DNA of 33,058 nt from positions 1 to 33,058 of the forward strand of contig CAKQFF010000006.1 in the NCBI GenBank assembly GCA_934230685.1, in the 5' to 3' direction. The DNA comes from an uncultured Prevotella sp. GTDB taxonomy: Bacteria; Bacteroidota; Bacteroidia; Bacteroidales; Bacteroidaceae. Numbering within the stretch: the first letter of the stretch is position 1; each line of letters starts with the position of its first letter. A program made the position numbers and the translations under genes. This document shows positions 1 through 8,400 of the stretch, piece after piece. The notes under the pieces were generated by a model, which was not told the DNA's origin, searched no databases, and was given only the letters and a program-made list of their open reading frames with translations.

Positions 1-118
1 AATAGAGTTGCCCTTACAGGGCGCATGGGTTGTGTTTATCCGTTACCCAGGGCGCTGCCCTGGGCTATGGAGATATTGGGCTTTCAGCCCGCTTTTGTTT
101 GAGTTTTGACACACCCTC
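1..118. repeat. Cluster of three palindromes plus a TGTGTCAAAACTC-type repeat half
   Basis: Three short perfect palindromes follow one another: 10-22 (GCCCT-tac-AGGGC), 46-64 (CCCAGGGC-gct-GCCCTGGG) and 78-90 (GGGCT-ttc-AGCCC). They are followed at 101-118 by GAGTTTTGACACACCCTC, which is nearly the same as the right arm of the inverted repeat at 13483-13500. The cluster lies just downstream of the minus-strand gene at 155-1177, so one hairpin could end that operon. No coding potential was recognised. It resembles dispersed palindromic spacer elements of Bacteroidales, which is my inference; the copy number is unknown. Confidence 0.6.
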
Positions 119-154
119 CTTATGCTAAAAAAACAGATACTTATAGTTTTATCC

Positions 155-1177
155 CTAAATGCTCTTCACCACGATAGCTATGGTTTTAAGCCTGATATAG
201 TTCTCTGATACATACATTAGTCCGCCGTAGGGATTCTTGGTGCCCCAGGAGTTCTTGGCTATGTAGTAGCGTCTGCCATTCTGGTCGTGTGCAATACCGA
301 TGAGAGCCATGCAATGGTCGTCGGTGGTGCGTCGGGTCTCAAATGCCTTTTGTCGTTCCTGCTGTGTGCAGGGGCGTTCGTTGGCAAGCTCGGCTATGCC
401 GTGGGCGAAGGAGAATCCCTTCTCCGACACGTCGCCTTCCCAGCAGACGGGATGTCCCCGTCGTATCGACTGTTCCATGCGCTTCATCATCACGTCGATA
501 GGCACGTTGTAGAAGAACTCGTCGCTGTAGTTGTCGGGCACCTCAAGCACAAACGACTCGCCGAATGGATGATGTGTGAAACTTGTCATCGCCATGTATT
601 CGCCTTGCATGCACACGCTGTGGGCAAACTCCTCGGGCGTGTATTCGGCTCCGAGCATGTACACCTTCTTGGGCAGCGCGCCAATGCGCTCGTCGAAGAG
701 GCGTTCGGCACGCTCGGCAAGCTGGCTCATGTCCGTTGATGTGTTGGAGAGCAGGGCGACGCGCTTGGCAATGGAGTTGTAGTTGAGCGACGGAGTGTTG
801 TAGGAGTCGTAGGGCATAGCCCCGTATTCGTTGAGCAGACGCAGCAGCAGCGGCATGGTGCCTCGCAGGGTGATGCGGTCGTAGCCCCGCGAGAGGAAAT
901 GGCATCGGGCCTGTTCGGCAAGCAGGTTGCGCGTTACGTAGTCGACGGAGAGGTTCACCGAGTCGCCCATCATTATATGCTCGGTCTCGATGGTGGCGAG
1001 CATTGAGTAGGCCCAGCACAGCGGACTGCGTCCTTGGTCCTTCACAGGTGTATAGCGCAGCATCACCTCGGTGGTGAACTTGTGCGGCTTCCGCTTCTCT
1101 TCCTGCTGCTTGCCCCATGGCATGGAGCAGGAAGCAAGAAGCAAGGCGGAGAGTAGGAAGGATATTATTCTGTTCAT
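155..1177 (-). CDS. Papain-like (C1 family) cysteine peptidase lipoprotein
   Basis: A 340-residue protein with a lipoprotein signal: a hydrophobic stretch at residues 4-15 and a lipobox ending at Cys17 (LLAS-C). The mature part has a papain-type active site: Gln48 in VKDQGRSPLCWAYS (oxyanion hole), Cys54 as nucleophile, His288 in DDHCMALIG and Asn309 in AKNSWG. Order and spacing fit the C1 and bleomycin-hydrolase-like peptidases, so the protein should be an active thiol peptidase or aminopeptidase anchored by lipid in the envelope. It is the last gene of a minus-strand run, 27 nt after the DUF3108 gene, so the two are probably cotranscribed. Substrate unknown. The start at 1177 puts the signal peptide directly at the N-terminus. 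Confidence 0.88.
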   Translation of the reverse strand: MNRIISFLLSALLLASCSMPWGKQQEEKRKPHKFTTEVMLRYTPVKDQGRSPLCWAYSMLATIETEHIMMGDSVNLSVDYVTRNLLAEQARCHFLSRGYDRITLRGTMPLLLRLLNEYGAMPYDSYNTPSLNYNSIAKRVALLSNTSTDMSQLAERAERLFDERIGALPKKVYMLGAEYTPEEFAHSVCMQGEYMAMTSFTHHPFGESFVLEVPDNYSDEFFYNVPIDVMMKRMEQSIRRGHPVCWEGDVSEKGFSFAHGIAELANERPCTQQERQKAFETRRTTDDHCMALIGIAHDQNGRRYYIAKNSWGTKNPYGGLMYVSENYIRLKTIAIVVKSI

Positions 1178-1204
1178 GTTGTTCTGATTGATAGGTGGGT
1201 AATG

Positions 1205-2011
1205 TTATTTTACCACCGACTTCATCTGGCTCTTCACACCCCTTGCCCCCACAAGGAAAGCCTTGGCAGAGCCAAACTTCAGGTGCATGTCGAGTCGCAC
1301 GGGCACGTGGTTGTCATCGTCGGTGACGAAGAATCTCACAATCTCTTTATACTTGCCGTCTTCCTTCTCCTTGTAGGCGAGTTGCAGGCAGCGGTATTTC
1401 ACTCCGTTGTCGGCCTTCACCGTGGTCTTGCCCTTATACTCTATCATAGCTGATGTGATGTGTGTGCCGTCGGTGATGGGGAAGTTCACGCATGTGCCCT
1501 TCTTCCATCCCTCGGGGTTGAATGAACGGGCGCGCAGGAATATGCTCAGCATGTCGTAGGTGCAGTCGTTGCGTGTCCACTCCTTGTAGACGTGCTCGCC
1601 GTTGTGGCGCAGGCGGTGCTGCTTGATGTGCACCTTGTTGGAGGGATAGCTGAAGAAGGCCTCGTCCACAGTATAGCGTTTGCCCTCCTGCGCTCCCTTG
1701 CGGAAGTAGAGCGGCTCCAGGTCGAGGGTGTTGTAGCAGAGCAGCGTGTCGCGCATGATGAAGAACTTGTCGGCCTTCGACGATGTGCGCGTTATGAGCG
1801 ATGCCTTGTAGGCAGGCTTGCCGTGGTAGTGGTTCTCCACGGTGTTCATGGTGGCGTTGCCCACTTTCACCCACACAAACTTCCAGTTGAAATAGAGGTT
1901 GTAGGTGAGAAACTCGCCCGACTTGAACGCGGTATTATGGAATTTGCATTGTGCCATCGAAGGCATCAGACTTGTCATAAACAAGGCTATTGTGAAAAGA
2001 AGCTGCTTCAT
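1205..2011 (-). CDS. DUF3108 domain-containing exported protein
   Basis: A 268-residue protein with an N-terminal signal peptide (MKQLLFTIALFMTSLMPSMA, probable cleavage near residue 20). The rest resembles the DUF3108 family: an early FKSGEFLTYNLYFNW segment, then beta-rich sequence with KFFIMRDTLLCYNTLDLEPLYFRK and a later VRFFVTDDDNHVPVRLDM motif. DUF3108 proteins are predicted periplasmic or outer-membrane-associated beta proteins of unknown function. It lies between an Ig-like lipoprotein (26 nt upstream) and a papain-like lipoprotein, so all three are probably one transcript acting at the envelope. No catalytic motif was seen and no function is assigned. Confidence 0.85.
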   Translation of the reverse strand: MKQLLFTIALFMTSLMPSMAQCKFHNTAFKSGEFLTYNLYFNWKFVWVKVGNATMNTVENHYHGKPAYKASLITRTSSKADKFFIMRDTLLCYNTLDLEPLYFRKGAQEGKRYTVDEAFFSYPSNKVHIKQHRLRHNGEHVYKEWTRNDCTYDMLSIFLRARSFNPEGWKKGTCVNFPITDGTHITSAMIEYKGKTTVKADNGVKYRCLQLAYKEKEDGKYKEIVRFFVTDDDNHVPVRLDMHLKFGSAKAFLVGARGVKSQMKSVVK

Positions 2012-2037
2012 AATGTATAAAGTTATTGGTTATAATC

Positions 2038-3999
2038 TTAGAACGGGTAGGTAATTCCCATCTTGCGTGCTCTCTCCATGTTGCGCTGACGTATCTTGCG
2101 CTGTTGCTCGGCTTTCTGCTTTGTTATCTTGGCAGGCTTCTGCTTGTCGAGAGTTCGCTGCGTGGGGTCCCAGTTGAGAGTCACGTCCCATTTTGCCTTG
2201 CACTCTATCTCGTCGGGATAGTAGTACATCATTTCGGGCTGTAGTCCTGCGGCATAGTTGCCGGTGTCCCACACTCCGTTGTTGTTGTCGTCGGCAAACA
2301 TTCGGGCGTAGTAGTTGCCTGGCATGATGTAGTAGAACTGTGCCGTGCCGTCGATGGCTTTGGTCCGCTTTATGGGTTCGCCTTGTTGGTTGAGCAGTTC
2401 CACCACGAAGTGCTTGCCTTCCTGTTGTGGCAGAGTGAAGAGGAGCGAGCTGTACTCGTCGAGCGAGCGCACCTTCATGCCCATCTTTATGTTTGGAGTG
2501 ACGTATCCGTAGATGTCGGCAAACGCCATCGAGTCAAGCTCAAGGCTGTATTCCGTGTCGGGTTGCCATTCGGCTCTCAGTTCATAGTTGCGCAGCGACT
2601 GTATGGCGGCGTGGGTTGTGTCGCCTGGTATGCGCTCGGTTTTGGGGCGTATTCTTGTGGGAATGTCATACCACAGCGAGTCGTGCTTGGCATAGAGATG
2701 TATCTTCGACGTGTCTGCCAGGGCGATGGGTCGGTCGAAGCTGAAGACGAGTTGGCAGTCGGGGTCGATAGTCGACTGTGTGTTTACGCGCAGCTGCAAC
2801 TGCTTAGGCGGCATCACCGAGTCGTAGGGTTCTCCGCGCTTGCGTTTCTTCTCCTGCTTCTTGTGCCAGTCCTCGTATTCCTTGGCGGCATCCTTCAGTC
2901 GGCGAGCGTAAGGTCGCTTGGCAAGCAGCTGCAGAGTGTCGCATTGTGTCACGAGCGTGCCGAGCGTGTCGGTGGTGCGGTAGGTCATGGCGATGTTCAG
3001 CGTGTCCTGGTTCACGAGCATGGTGTCGCGAAGCCAATAGCTGATGGTGTCGCGGCGCACCGAAGGCTCAATGACGAAGGCATCGTCGGCGTTGAAGTTT
3101 AGGGCCTTGATTTCGGGCATCTGAGTGTCGCCGTAGCTGAAGAAGAGCGTGAAGTGGTCGGCCTCGTTGCGCTCGGCCTTGAGGAAGAAGCGGTCGGTGA
3201 CGGTTTCGTTGAACGCCCTCAGCACAATGTCGTCGGGTGTGAATCGCGTGTAGCCCACTTGTTTTATGTCCTTGATATGCAGCGAGTCGATCCATGTGGT
3301 GTCCTGTCGGGTGGCATTGCCGAACGACGGGGTGATGACGTCGCGCGAGAAGGCAATCTGTTCGCTCTTCTGCGAGAAACGGTAGTTGGCGTCCTGGTCT
3401 TGCAGGGCATAGATGCGGTAGTTGCCGCGGGCAACGCCACGTATGATGAAATGTCCGCGCGAGTCGGTGCGCGCCACTCTCAGCATGGGCTGCTTGATGA
3501 AGCATGAGTCCTCAAGCTCGGCGTATAGTCCCACGAGTATTCCCTTCACGGGTTCGAGATTGTCGGCCTGCAGCACGCATCCCGCCACTTCGAGCGTGTC
3601 GATATGGTCGCCTGTGGAGAAACTGTAGGTGTAGTTGCCGAGGGGGTTGCCCTCGTTGTTGTCGCTTATGGCGTCGGAGAAGTCGATGGTGTAGGTGGTG
3701 TTCTCGCGCAGCGAGTCCTTCAGTTCCACCTCAATGCGCTTGCCGGTCGACTTGATTTCGGCCTGTTCCAGCTGTGGCGGCGACACCACAACCTTCTCTG
3801 ATGCGTTGTCGAGCTTGATGAACTCGTCGAAGTATATGCGCACCTTCTTTGCCCTTGCTCCAATGCCGCCGTCGGCAGGTTCGGCTCCTATCACGCTTGG
3901 CGGTGTCTCGTCGTACCAGCCTCCGTCGGGTCGTCCCATGCGGGCGCATGAGGCTACGAGCAGGGCGAGCAGAAGGACTATAAAGTTGTTTATCTTCAT
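2038..3999 (-). CDS. Large lipoprotein with bacterial Ig-like (Big_5) domain
   Basis: A 653-residue lipoprotein: hydrophobic residues 7-16 and lipobox VAS-Cys18. Residues about 30-130 look like a Big_5/SbsA Ig-like domain (ETPPSVIGAEPADGG, IYFDEFIKLDN, LRENTTYTIDFSDAISDNNEGN, YSFSTGD). Residues about 135-200 resemble a carboxypeptidase-regulatory-like beta sandwich (VAGCVLQADNLEPVKGILVGLY). The C-terminal part includes GNYYARMFADDNNNGVWDTGNY, again beta-sandwich-like, and ends in a basic segment rich in Lys, Arg and Gln. Homologues are common surface or periplasmic lipoproteins of Bacteroidetes with no proven role. It sits 26 nt upstream of the DUF3108 gene and shares its strand. Adhesion or a structural role is possible but unproven. 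Confidence 0.85.
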   Translation of the reverse strand: MKINNFIVLLLALLVASCARMGRPDGGWYDETPPSVIGAEPADGGIGARAKKVRIYFDEFIKLDNASEKVVVSPPQLEQAEIKSTGKRIEVELKDSLRENTTYTIDFSDAISDNNEGNPLGNYTYSFSTGDHIDTLEVAGCVLQADNLEPVKGILVGLYAELEDSCFIKQPMLRVARTDSRGHFIIRGVARGNYRIYALQDQDANYRFSQKSEQIAFSRDVITPSFGNATRQDTTWIDSLHIKDIKQVGYTRFTPDDIVLRAFNETVTDRFFLKAERNEADHFTLFFSYGDTQMPEIKALNFNADDAFVIEPSVRRDTISYWLRDTMLVNQDTLNIAMTYRTTDTLGTLVTQCDTLQLLAKRPYARRLKDAAKEYEDWHKKQEKKRKRGEPYDSVMPPKQLQLRVNTQSTIDPDCQLVFSFDRPIALADTSKIHLYAKHDSLWYDIPTRIRPKTERIPGDTTHAAIQSLRNYELRAEWQPDTEYSLELDSMAFADIYGYVTPNIKMGMKVRSLDEYSSLLFTLPQQEGKHFVVELLNQQGEPIKRTKAIDGTAQFYYIMPGNYYARMFADDNNNGVWDTGNYAAGLQPEMMYYYPDEIECKAKWDVTLNWDPTQRTLDKQKPAKITKQKAEQQRKIRQRNMERARKMGITYPF

Positions 4000-4018
4000 A
4001 TTGTTTGTCTCTGTTTTT

Positions 4019-4155
4019 TGTTCGGGGATTCCTTCGGGATTCGTTCGGGATTCCTTTGGTGGTCCTTTGGAATTCGTTCGGGATGCATTTGGCTTAACTT
4101 CTTAACTCCTTTAACTCCTGAATTCCTTTAACTTCTAAATTCTCTTAACTTGCGA
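4019..4155. repeat. Tandem spacer array with 11-nt then 17-nt period
   Basis: The 171-nt gap between the GH3-like gene and the Ig-like lipoprotein gene is almost entirely periodic. From 4031 to 4096 six 11-nt units can be laid end to end: CCTTCGGGATT, CGTTCGGGATT, CCTTTGGTGGT, CCTTTGGAATT, CGTTCGGGATG and CATTTGGCTTA. From 4112 the period changes to 17 nt, with units TAACTCCTGAATTCCTT (4112-4128) and TAACTTCTAAATTCTCT (4129-4145). There is no ORF here and no clear terminator, so the two flanking minus-strand genes may or may not be cotranscribed. Confidence 0.7.
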
Positions 4156-4170
4156 AAGTTTAATAAAAGA

Positions 4171-5676
4171 TCAGTTCATTGCAAGAATCTCGTCGATGTT
4201 GGTTCGGTTGTTCGAGAGTCGCGGCACTTTGTGCTGTCCTCCGAGCTTGCCTTTCGAGCGAAGCCAGTCGTCGAATAGTCCGCGGCGTGCCACAACAATC
4301 TCAAGGTGTTGCAGGGTGATGTCGTGGAAACGCTTTGCCTCGTAGTCGGAGTTTATCTCCTGGAGACGCTTGTCGAGAATGTCGGCAAACTCGCTGATGC
4401 TTTCCGGTTCCTTGGCAAACTCTATGAGCCACTGGTGGCGGCACTTGGCGTTCTGGTCCATGAACACGGGTGCGGCTGTGTATTCCTTCACCTCAGCCCC
4501 CGTCTTGGCGCAGGCGTAGGCGAGTCCCTTCTCGGCGTTGTCCTGTATAAGCTCCTCACCGAAAGCGTTGATGAAGTATTTAGTGCGTCCGGTGATGACA
4601 AACTTGTAGGGCTTGCGCGAGGTGAACTTCACGGTGTCGCCAATCATGTATCGCCACAGTCCGCACGATGTGCTTATGAGCATGGCGTAGTTGCGTCCCA
4701 CCTCCACGCCTTCGAGCGGCACGATGTTGGGCGTAGGCGAGTCGAACTCGTCCATGGGTAGGAACTCGTAGTAGACGTCGTAGTCGAGCATCAGCAGCAT
4801 CGACTTGTCCGCGGGGTCGTTCTGTATGCCGAAGAATCCCTCGGATGCGTTGTAGGTCTCCATGTAGTGCATGGATGGCGATGTGATGATGCGCTCGTAT
4901 TGCGAGCGGTAGGGCGTGAAGGCAATGCCTCCGTGGAAGAACACCTCAAGGTTGGGCCACACGTCGTTGATGTGCTCTTTGCCCGAGAGTTCGAGCACCC
5001 TCACCAGCACGCTGAGCATCCACGAGGGCACGCCCGAGAGGTTGGTGATGTTCTTCGTGAGGCATTCGTGGGCTATGCGGTCGCGCTTAAGCTCGAAGTC
5101 GGAGAGCAGCGCAGTCTGCTTCTTGGGCACACGTATGATGTTGACAAGCGGGTTGATGTTCTCGATTAGAATGGCGCTGAGGTCGCCCACGAGCGAGTCG
5201 GGCAGATTGTAGTTGGGCGAGTGCGACCCGCCTAAGATTAGTCCCTTGCCGTCGAACATGCGGCTCTTGGGGTTGTTCTGCAGGTAGAGAGCCACCACGT
5301 CGGTGCCTCCCTGATAGTGGATATGCTTCAATCCCTCGTCGGACACGGGTATGAACTTGCTCTTGTCGTTGGTAGTGCCCGATGATTTGGCGTACCATTT
5401 CACGGTGCCGGGCCACAGCACGTTCGATTCGCCGTGGCGCATACGGTCGATGTCGCCCTTGAGTTCCTCGTAGGTGTTCACGGGTACGTTGCGCACAAAG
5501 TCCTCGTAGGAATTTGTGGTTGAGAACAGGTGGTTGCGTCCATACTCTGTGTTGGCTGCCGCGTGCAGCAGATGTCGCAGAACCTCGTGTTGCAGAGATT
5601 CCGCGTCGGTGAAGTGGCGTTCCAGCTTGTGCTGTCGGGGAATGAACGCATTGCGTATGATGCCAGTTAAGCTCAT
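4171..5676 (-). CDS. GH3 family acyl-adenylating enzyme (auxin-responsive GH3-like)
   Basis: A 501-residue cytosolic protein of the GH3 family, which belongs to the ANL superfamily of acyl-adenylate-forming enzymes. The ATP-binding signature SSGTTNDKSKFIP is at residues 98-110. Later family features include EVFFHGGIAFTPYRSQYE, YNASEGFFGIQND (the acyl/ATP site region) and the YMIGDTVKFTSRKPYKFVITGR segment near the start of the C-terminal subdomain. Plant GH3 enzymes join amino acids to hormone carboxylates; the bacterial substrate is unknown, so amide formation between a carboxylic acid and an amine is inference only. Length is normal for bacterial members. It is the first minus-strand gene, divergent from the M6 peptidase gene, with a TAATTTTG -7 box on its strand at 5711-5718. 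Confidence 0.9.
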   Translation of the reverse strand: MSLTGIIRNAFIPRQHKLERHFTDAESLQHEVLRHLLHAAANTEYGRNHLFSTTNSYEDFVRNVPVNTYEELKGDIDRMRHGESNVLWPGTVKWYAKSSGTTNDKSKFIPVSDEGLKHIHYQGGTDVVALYLQNNPKSRMFDGKGLILGGSHSPNYNLPDSLVGDLSAILIENINPLVNIIRVPKKQTALLSDFELKRDRIAHECLTKNITNLSGVPSWMLSVLVRVLELSGKEHINDVWPNLEVFFHGGIAFTPYRSQYERIITSPSMHYMETYNASEGFFGIQNDPADKSMLLMLDYDVYYEFLPMDEFDSPTPNIVPLEGVEVGRNYAMLISTSCGLWRYMIGDTVKFTSRKPYKFVITGRTKYFINAFGEELIQDNAEKGLAYACAKTGAEVKEYTAAPVFMDQNAKCRHQWLIEFAKEPESISEFADILDKRLQEINSDYEAKRFHDITLQHLEIVVARRGLFDDWLRSKGKLGGQHKVPRLSNNRTNIDEILAMN

Positions 5677-5710
5677 TGAATTATCGTTTGTTCTAAAAAT
5701 CTTTAAGTTG

Positions 5711-5718
5711 CAAAATTA
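5711..5718 (-). promoter_or_regulatory. Probable -7 box of GH3-like operon
   Basis: On the minus strand this reads TAATTTTG, matching the Bacteroidetes -7 consensus TAnnTTTG, about 35 nt upstream of the start at 5676. No TTTG or TTG lies at the expected 19-21 nt upstream, so only half the promoter pattern is seen. Confidence 0.45.
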
Positions 5719-5910
5719 CCCAAAACAAGCGAGAGAATGCGAGTTTTTTCAACTTTTTAACTGAATATTATAGTATGTACTGTTATCAAACAGTTAAAGA
5801 CGCTATAAGAGAGAGAAAACAATGATATCTACTTAATATGTGCGTTTAGACTTAAAAGATATGAAAACTGTAGAGCGAAACATCCTTTTGGTTTAAAAAA
5901 ATCCCAATCA

Positions 5911-5942
5911 TTGCCGATATGAGCATTTTTTTTGTAAATTTG
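5911..5942 (+). promoter_or_regulatory. Bacteroidetes-type promoter of the M6 peptidase gene
   Basis: TTG at 5911-5913 (-33 element) and TAAATTTG at 5935-5942 (-7 element) are separated by 21 nt, which fits the primary sigma factor consensus of Bacteroidetes. The start codon at 6001 leaves a leader of about 50 nt. Confidence 0.65.
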
Positions 5943-6000
5943 CAGCGTTGTTCTTTAATAAGGACTAATACAGTAAAACATCACATCGTAAAACCAATTT

Positions 6001-8151
6001 ATGAAGAAACTATTACTTTCAGCTATTCTTATCGCAGCTGCGGCAACTGCAAGTGCTGTGCCGGCAAAGCGTGGACAATGGCAAACTATCCAACTCGCCG
6101 CTGGCGGCACCGTGCGTGTGCAGCTTGTGGGCGATGAGTACATGCACTGGCTTCAGGCCGAAGACGGCTCGCGCTATCAGCTCGACGAGACAACTGGTCT
6201 CTACAGTCAAATCACTACAGAGCGCAACGACCAGCTCGTGAAGCGTGCCACAGCACGCCGCAGCCCGTTGCAGGCTGGCGCAAAGCGTGCCGCACGCATC
6301 GGACATCCTTCCGACAAGAGCGTGTTCCAGGGCACAAAGAAGGCCCTCGTGATTCTTGCCGAATTCAAGAACAGGGTGTTTCAGGAGTTCGACAGCATCG
6401 GATTCTATAAGGAGTTGGTGAACGGCGTCAACTACACCAGCGAGAAGGCGATAGGTTCTGTGCGCGACTACTTCAGAGCGCAGAGTGGAGGTCAGTTTGA
6501 CATCGACTTCGATGTGGTTGGACCTTACACCATGAAAAACAACTACTCTTACTATGGCAAGAACGACGCCTACGGCAACGACATGCATGCAGGAGAAATG
6601 ATAGCTGAGGCTTGTCTTGCTGCCCACGAGGACGGCATCGACTTCTCGCAGTACGACTGGAATGGCGACGGCGAGGTAGACCAGGTGTTCGTGTTGTATG
6701 CAGGCAAGGGCGAGGCCGACAACGGCTCATCAAGCACTATCTGGCCCCACATGTATTATCTCAAGGACAGCGACTATGGCAAGGTTCTGAAGCTCAACGG
6801 AGTGAAGGTGAACACCTACGCTTGCAGCGCCGAGCTTAACGGCAGCGGCTCGTGCAGCGGTATCGGCACATTCTGCCATGAGTTCTCGCATTGTATGGGC
6901 TTTGCCGACCTCTACGACACTGGCTACGGCGGATGGTTCGGCATGAGCCAATACGACCTTATGGATATGGGCAGCTACAACGGCGAGGGATTCATTCCTG
7001 CCGGCTACAGCGCCTACGAGAAGAACGAGTGCGGATGGGTTACCATGCACGACATGACCGACATCAAGGGAACCGTAAGCGTAGACGGACTGAAGGCTCA
7101 GAGCGAGGGTGGCGACGCCTACATCATCAAGAACAAGATGAACGAGGAGGAGGCTTACATAGTGGAGTATCGCAAGAACACAGGATGGGACTCTTGTCTG
7201 CCCGACGAGGGAGTGATGATCACGCACGTGGACTACGACCCCGCCATTTGGAATTATAACGTGCCTAACACATACAACGGCTCTTATGTGTCGAACGGCA
7301 AGTACATGACCAACACCCACCAGCGCCTCACTCTCTTCCACGCCAATAACCGCGAGGTAGTAAGCAACGCGCTCTATCCATACGCCAACAACAACAGCCT
7401 TACTGCCAGCACCAAGCCGGCTGCCAAGGTGTACACAACCAACATCGACGGCAAAGATTTCATGCACGTGGAGATTAAGGATATCGCAATCTCTGACGAC
7501 AAGGAGTCGGCTTCGATGACTTTCGTTCAGACGCTGGCCGACACTCCGCAGGAAGACGTGCTCTACTCGGAGACATTCAGCAAGTGTGAGGGCGAGGGTG
7601 GCAACGACGGATTGTGGAGTGGCTTGTCAGCCACAACTGATCCTGTGTTCGATGAAGGCAACGATGATTGGACAAGCTCCAACGCCAAGATTTATGCGGG
7701 CAACGAGTGTCTGCGCCTCGGTACTTCCAAATACTCTGGCACAGCTACATCGCCTGAGATACTGATGAACGGCGAGGCCACAATCACATTCAAGGCTGGC
7801 GCTTGGAACTCACAGTCTGATGCCACAACACTCAAGCTCTCTGCCAAGAACGCAACCCTCTCCGACGACACATTCACCATGAAGAAGGGCGAATGGACCG
7901 AGTTCACAACCACCCTCACGGGCAAGGGCAAGGTGGCCTTCACCTTCAGCTCAGAGAAGGGACGCTTCTTCCTCGACGAGGTGAAGGTTGTGTCTGGCGC
8001 AGAGACAGGCATCAGCTCCACAACAGCAACTGGCGACAAGACTGTCAGCGGCTACTACACTCTCGACGGAGTGAAGATTTCGGCTCCGCAGAAGGGCATC
8101 AACATCGTGCGCTACGCCGACGGTACAACACGCAAGGTTGTTGTGATGTAA
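6001..8151 (+). CDS. Secreted M6 family zinc metalloprotease with short C-terminal sorting-like tail
   Basis: A 716-residue preproprotein with a signal peptide (residues 1-19, ending ATASA). The N-terminal propeptide contains GGTVRVQLVGDEYMHWLQAEDG, typical of M6 (immune-inhibitor-A-like) peptidases. The catalytic zinc motif HEFSHCMGFAD is at residues 293-303 (His293, Glu294, His297; HExxHxxGxxD). An Asp-rich DWNGDGEVDQVFVLYAG segment upstream may bind calcium. Residues about 520-670 look like a jelly-roll accessory domain. The last about 30 residues (GYYTLDGVKISAPQKGINI and on to KVVVM) resemble the tail of the calycin-like protein encoded at 22396-23016 and look like a shortened type IX sorting signal; that role is inferred. 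It is monocistronic, with its own promoter and a terminator-like hairpin downstream. Confidence 0.93.
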   Translation: MKKLLLSAILIAAAATASAVPAKRGQWQTIQLAAGGTVRVQLVGDEYMHWLQAEDGSRYQLDETTGLYSQITTERNDQLVKRATARRSPLQAGAKRAARIGHPSDKSVFQGTKKALVILAEFKNRVFQEFDSIGFYKELVNGVNYTSEKAIGSVRDYFRAQSGGQFDIDFDVVGPYTMKNNYSYYGKNDAYGNDMHAGEMIAEACLAAHEDGIDFSQYDWNGDGEVDQVFVLYAGKGEADNGSSSTIWPHMYYLKDSDYGKVLKLNGVKVNTYACSAELNGSGSCSGIGTFCHEFSHCMGFADLYDTGYGGWFGMSQYDLMDMGSYNGEGFIPAGYSAYEKNECGWVTMHDMTDIKGTVSVDGLKAQSEGGDAYIIKNKMNEEEAYIVEYRKNTGWDSCLPDEGVMITHVDYDPAIWNYNVPNTYNGSYVSNGKYMTNTHQRLTLFHANNREVVSNALYPYANNNSLTASTKPAAKVYTTNIDGKDFMHVEIKDIAISDDKESASMTFVQTLADTPQEDVLYSETFSKCEGEGGNDGLWSGLSATTDPVFDEGNDDWTSSNAKIYAGNECLRLGTSKYSGTATSPEILMNGEATITFKAGAWNSQSDATTLKLSAKNATLSDDTFTMKKGEWTEFTTTLTGKGKVAFTFSSEKGRFFLDEVKVVSGAETGISSTTATGDKTVSGYYTLDGVKISAPQKGINIVRYADGTTRKVVVM

Positions 8152-8184
8152 GAATGCCAATGCAAACATTTGATGAATAATTGA

Positions 8185-8222
8185 CAATAGGGGCAACCCG
8201 CTAAGGCAATAGGGGCAACCCG
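8185..8222. repeat. Two-copy 16-bp direct repeat with 22-nt period
   Basis: CAATAGGGGCAACCCG occurs at 8185-8200 and again at 8207-8222, a spacing of 22 nt. The second copy overlaps the left arm of the terminator-like hairpin described at 8205-8300. The 22-nt period equals that of the array at 32651-32738. Confidence 0.75.
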
Positions 8223-8300
8223 AGGCAACTATAGTTTGGCCGCGCTTTTCGTAGAAAGTGGTTGAAGAGTTGTGTCGGTTGCCTCTATTGCCGTTTTTTT
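8205..8300 (+). terminator. Probable terminator of the M6 peptidase gene
   Basis: GGCAATAGGGGCAAC (8205-8219) pairs with GTTGCCTCTATTGCC (8278-8292) at 14 of 15 positions. The right arm is followed by GTTTTTTTTAT. The loop is long (58 nt), so this is an atypical intrinsic terminator, but the T-run next to a strong stem fits one. Confidence 0.6.
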
Positions 8301-8365
8301 TATGCAAAACAAGTTTGTTTTGGTGTTTTATGTCCCGCCGTGGGCGTTATCTCGATTTATTGATG

Positions 8366-8373
8366 TACTTTTG
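8366..8373 (+). promoter_or_regulatory. Probable -7 box for the nucleoside-recognition gene
   Basis: TACTTTTG matches TAnnTTTG, 28 nt upstream of the ATG at 8401. No good -33 element is seen at the usual distance. Confidence 0.45.
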
Positions 8374-8400
8374 CAAAACTAAAATTTACATTATTTATAT

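Larger units (their letters stand above)
5677..6000. other. Divergent promoter region, no gene
   Basis: This 324-nt spacer separates the minus-strand GH3 operon from the plus-strand M6 peptidase gene. It is AT-rich and holds no convincing ORF. It contains a -7 box for each direction (5711-5718 minus, 5935-5942 plus). The stretch from about 5760 to 5900 shows no repeat or hairpin that I could recognise. Confidence 0.7.

Noticed and set aside
1..118. End of an insertion sequence at the left edge
   Set aside because: Palindromes and the TGTGTCAAAACTC half are present, but no transposase fragment is seen and the matching copy at 13430-13500 has no transposase either.
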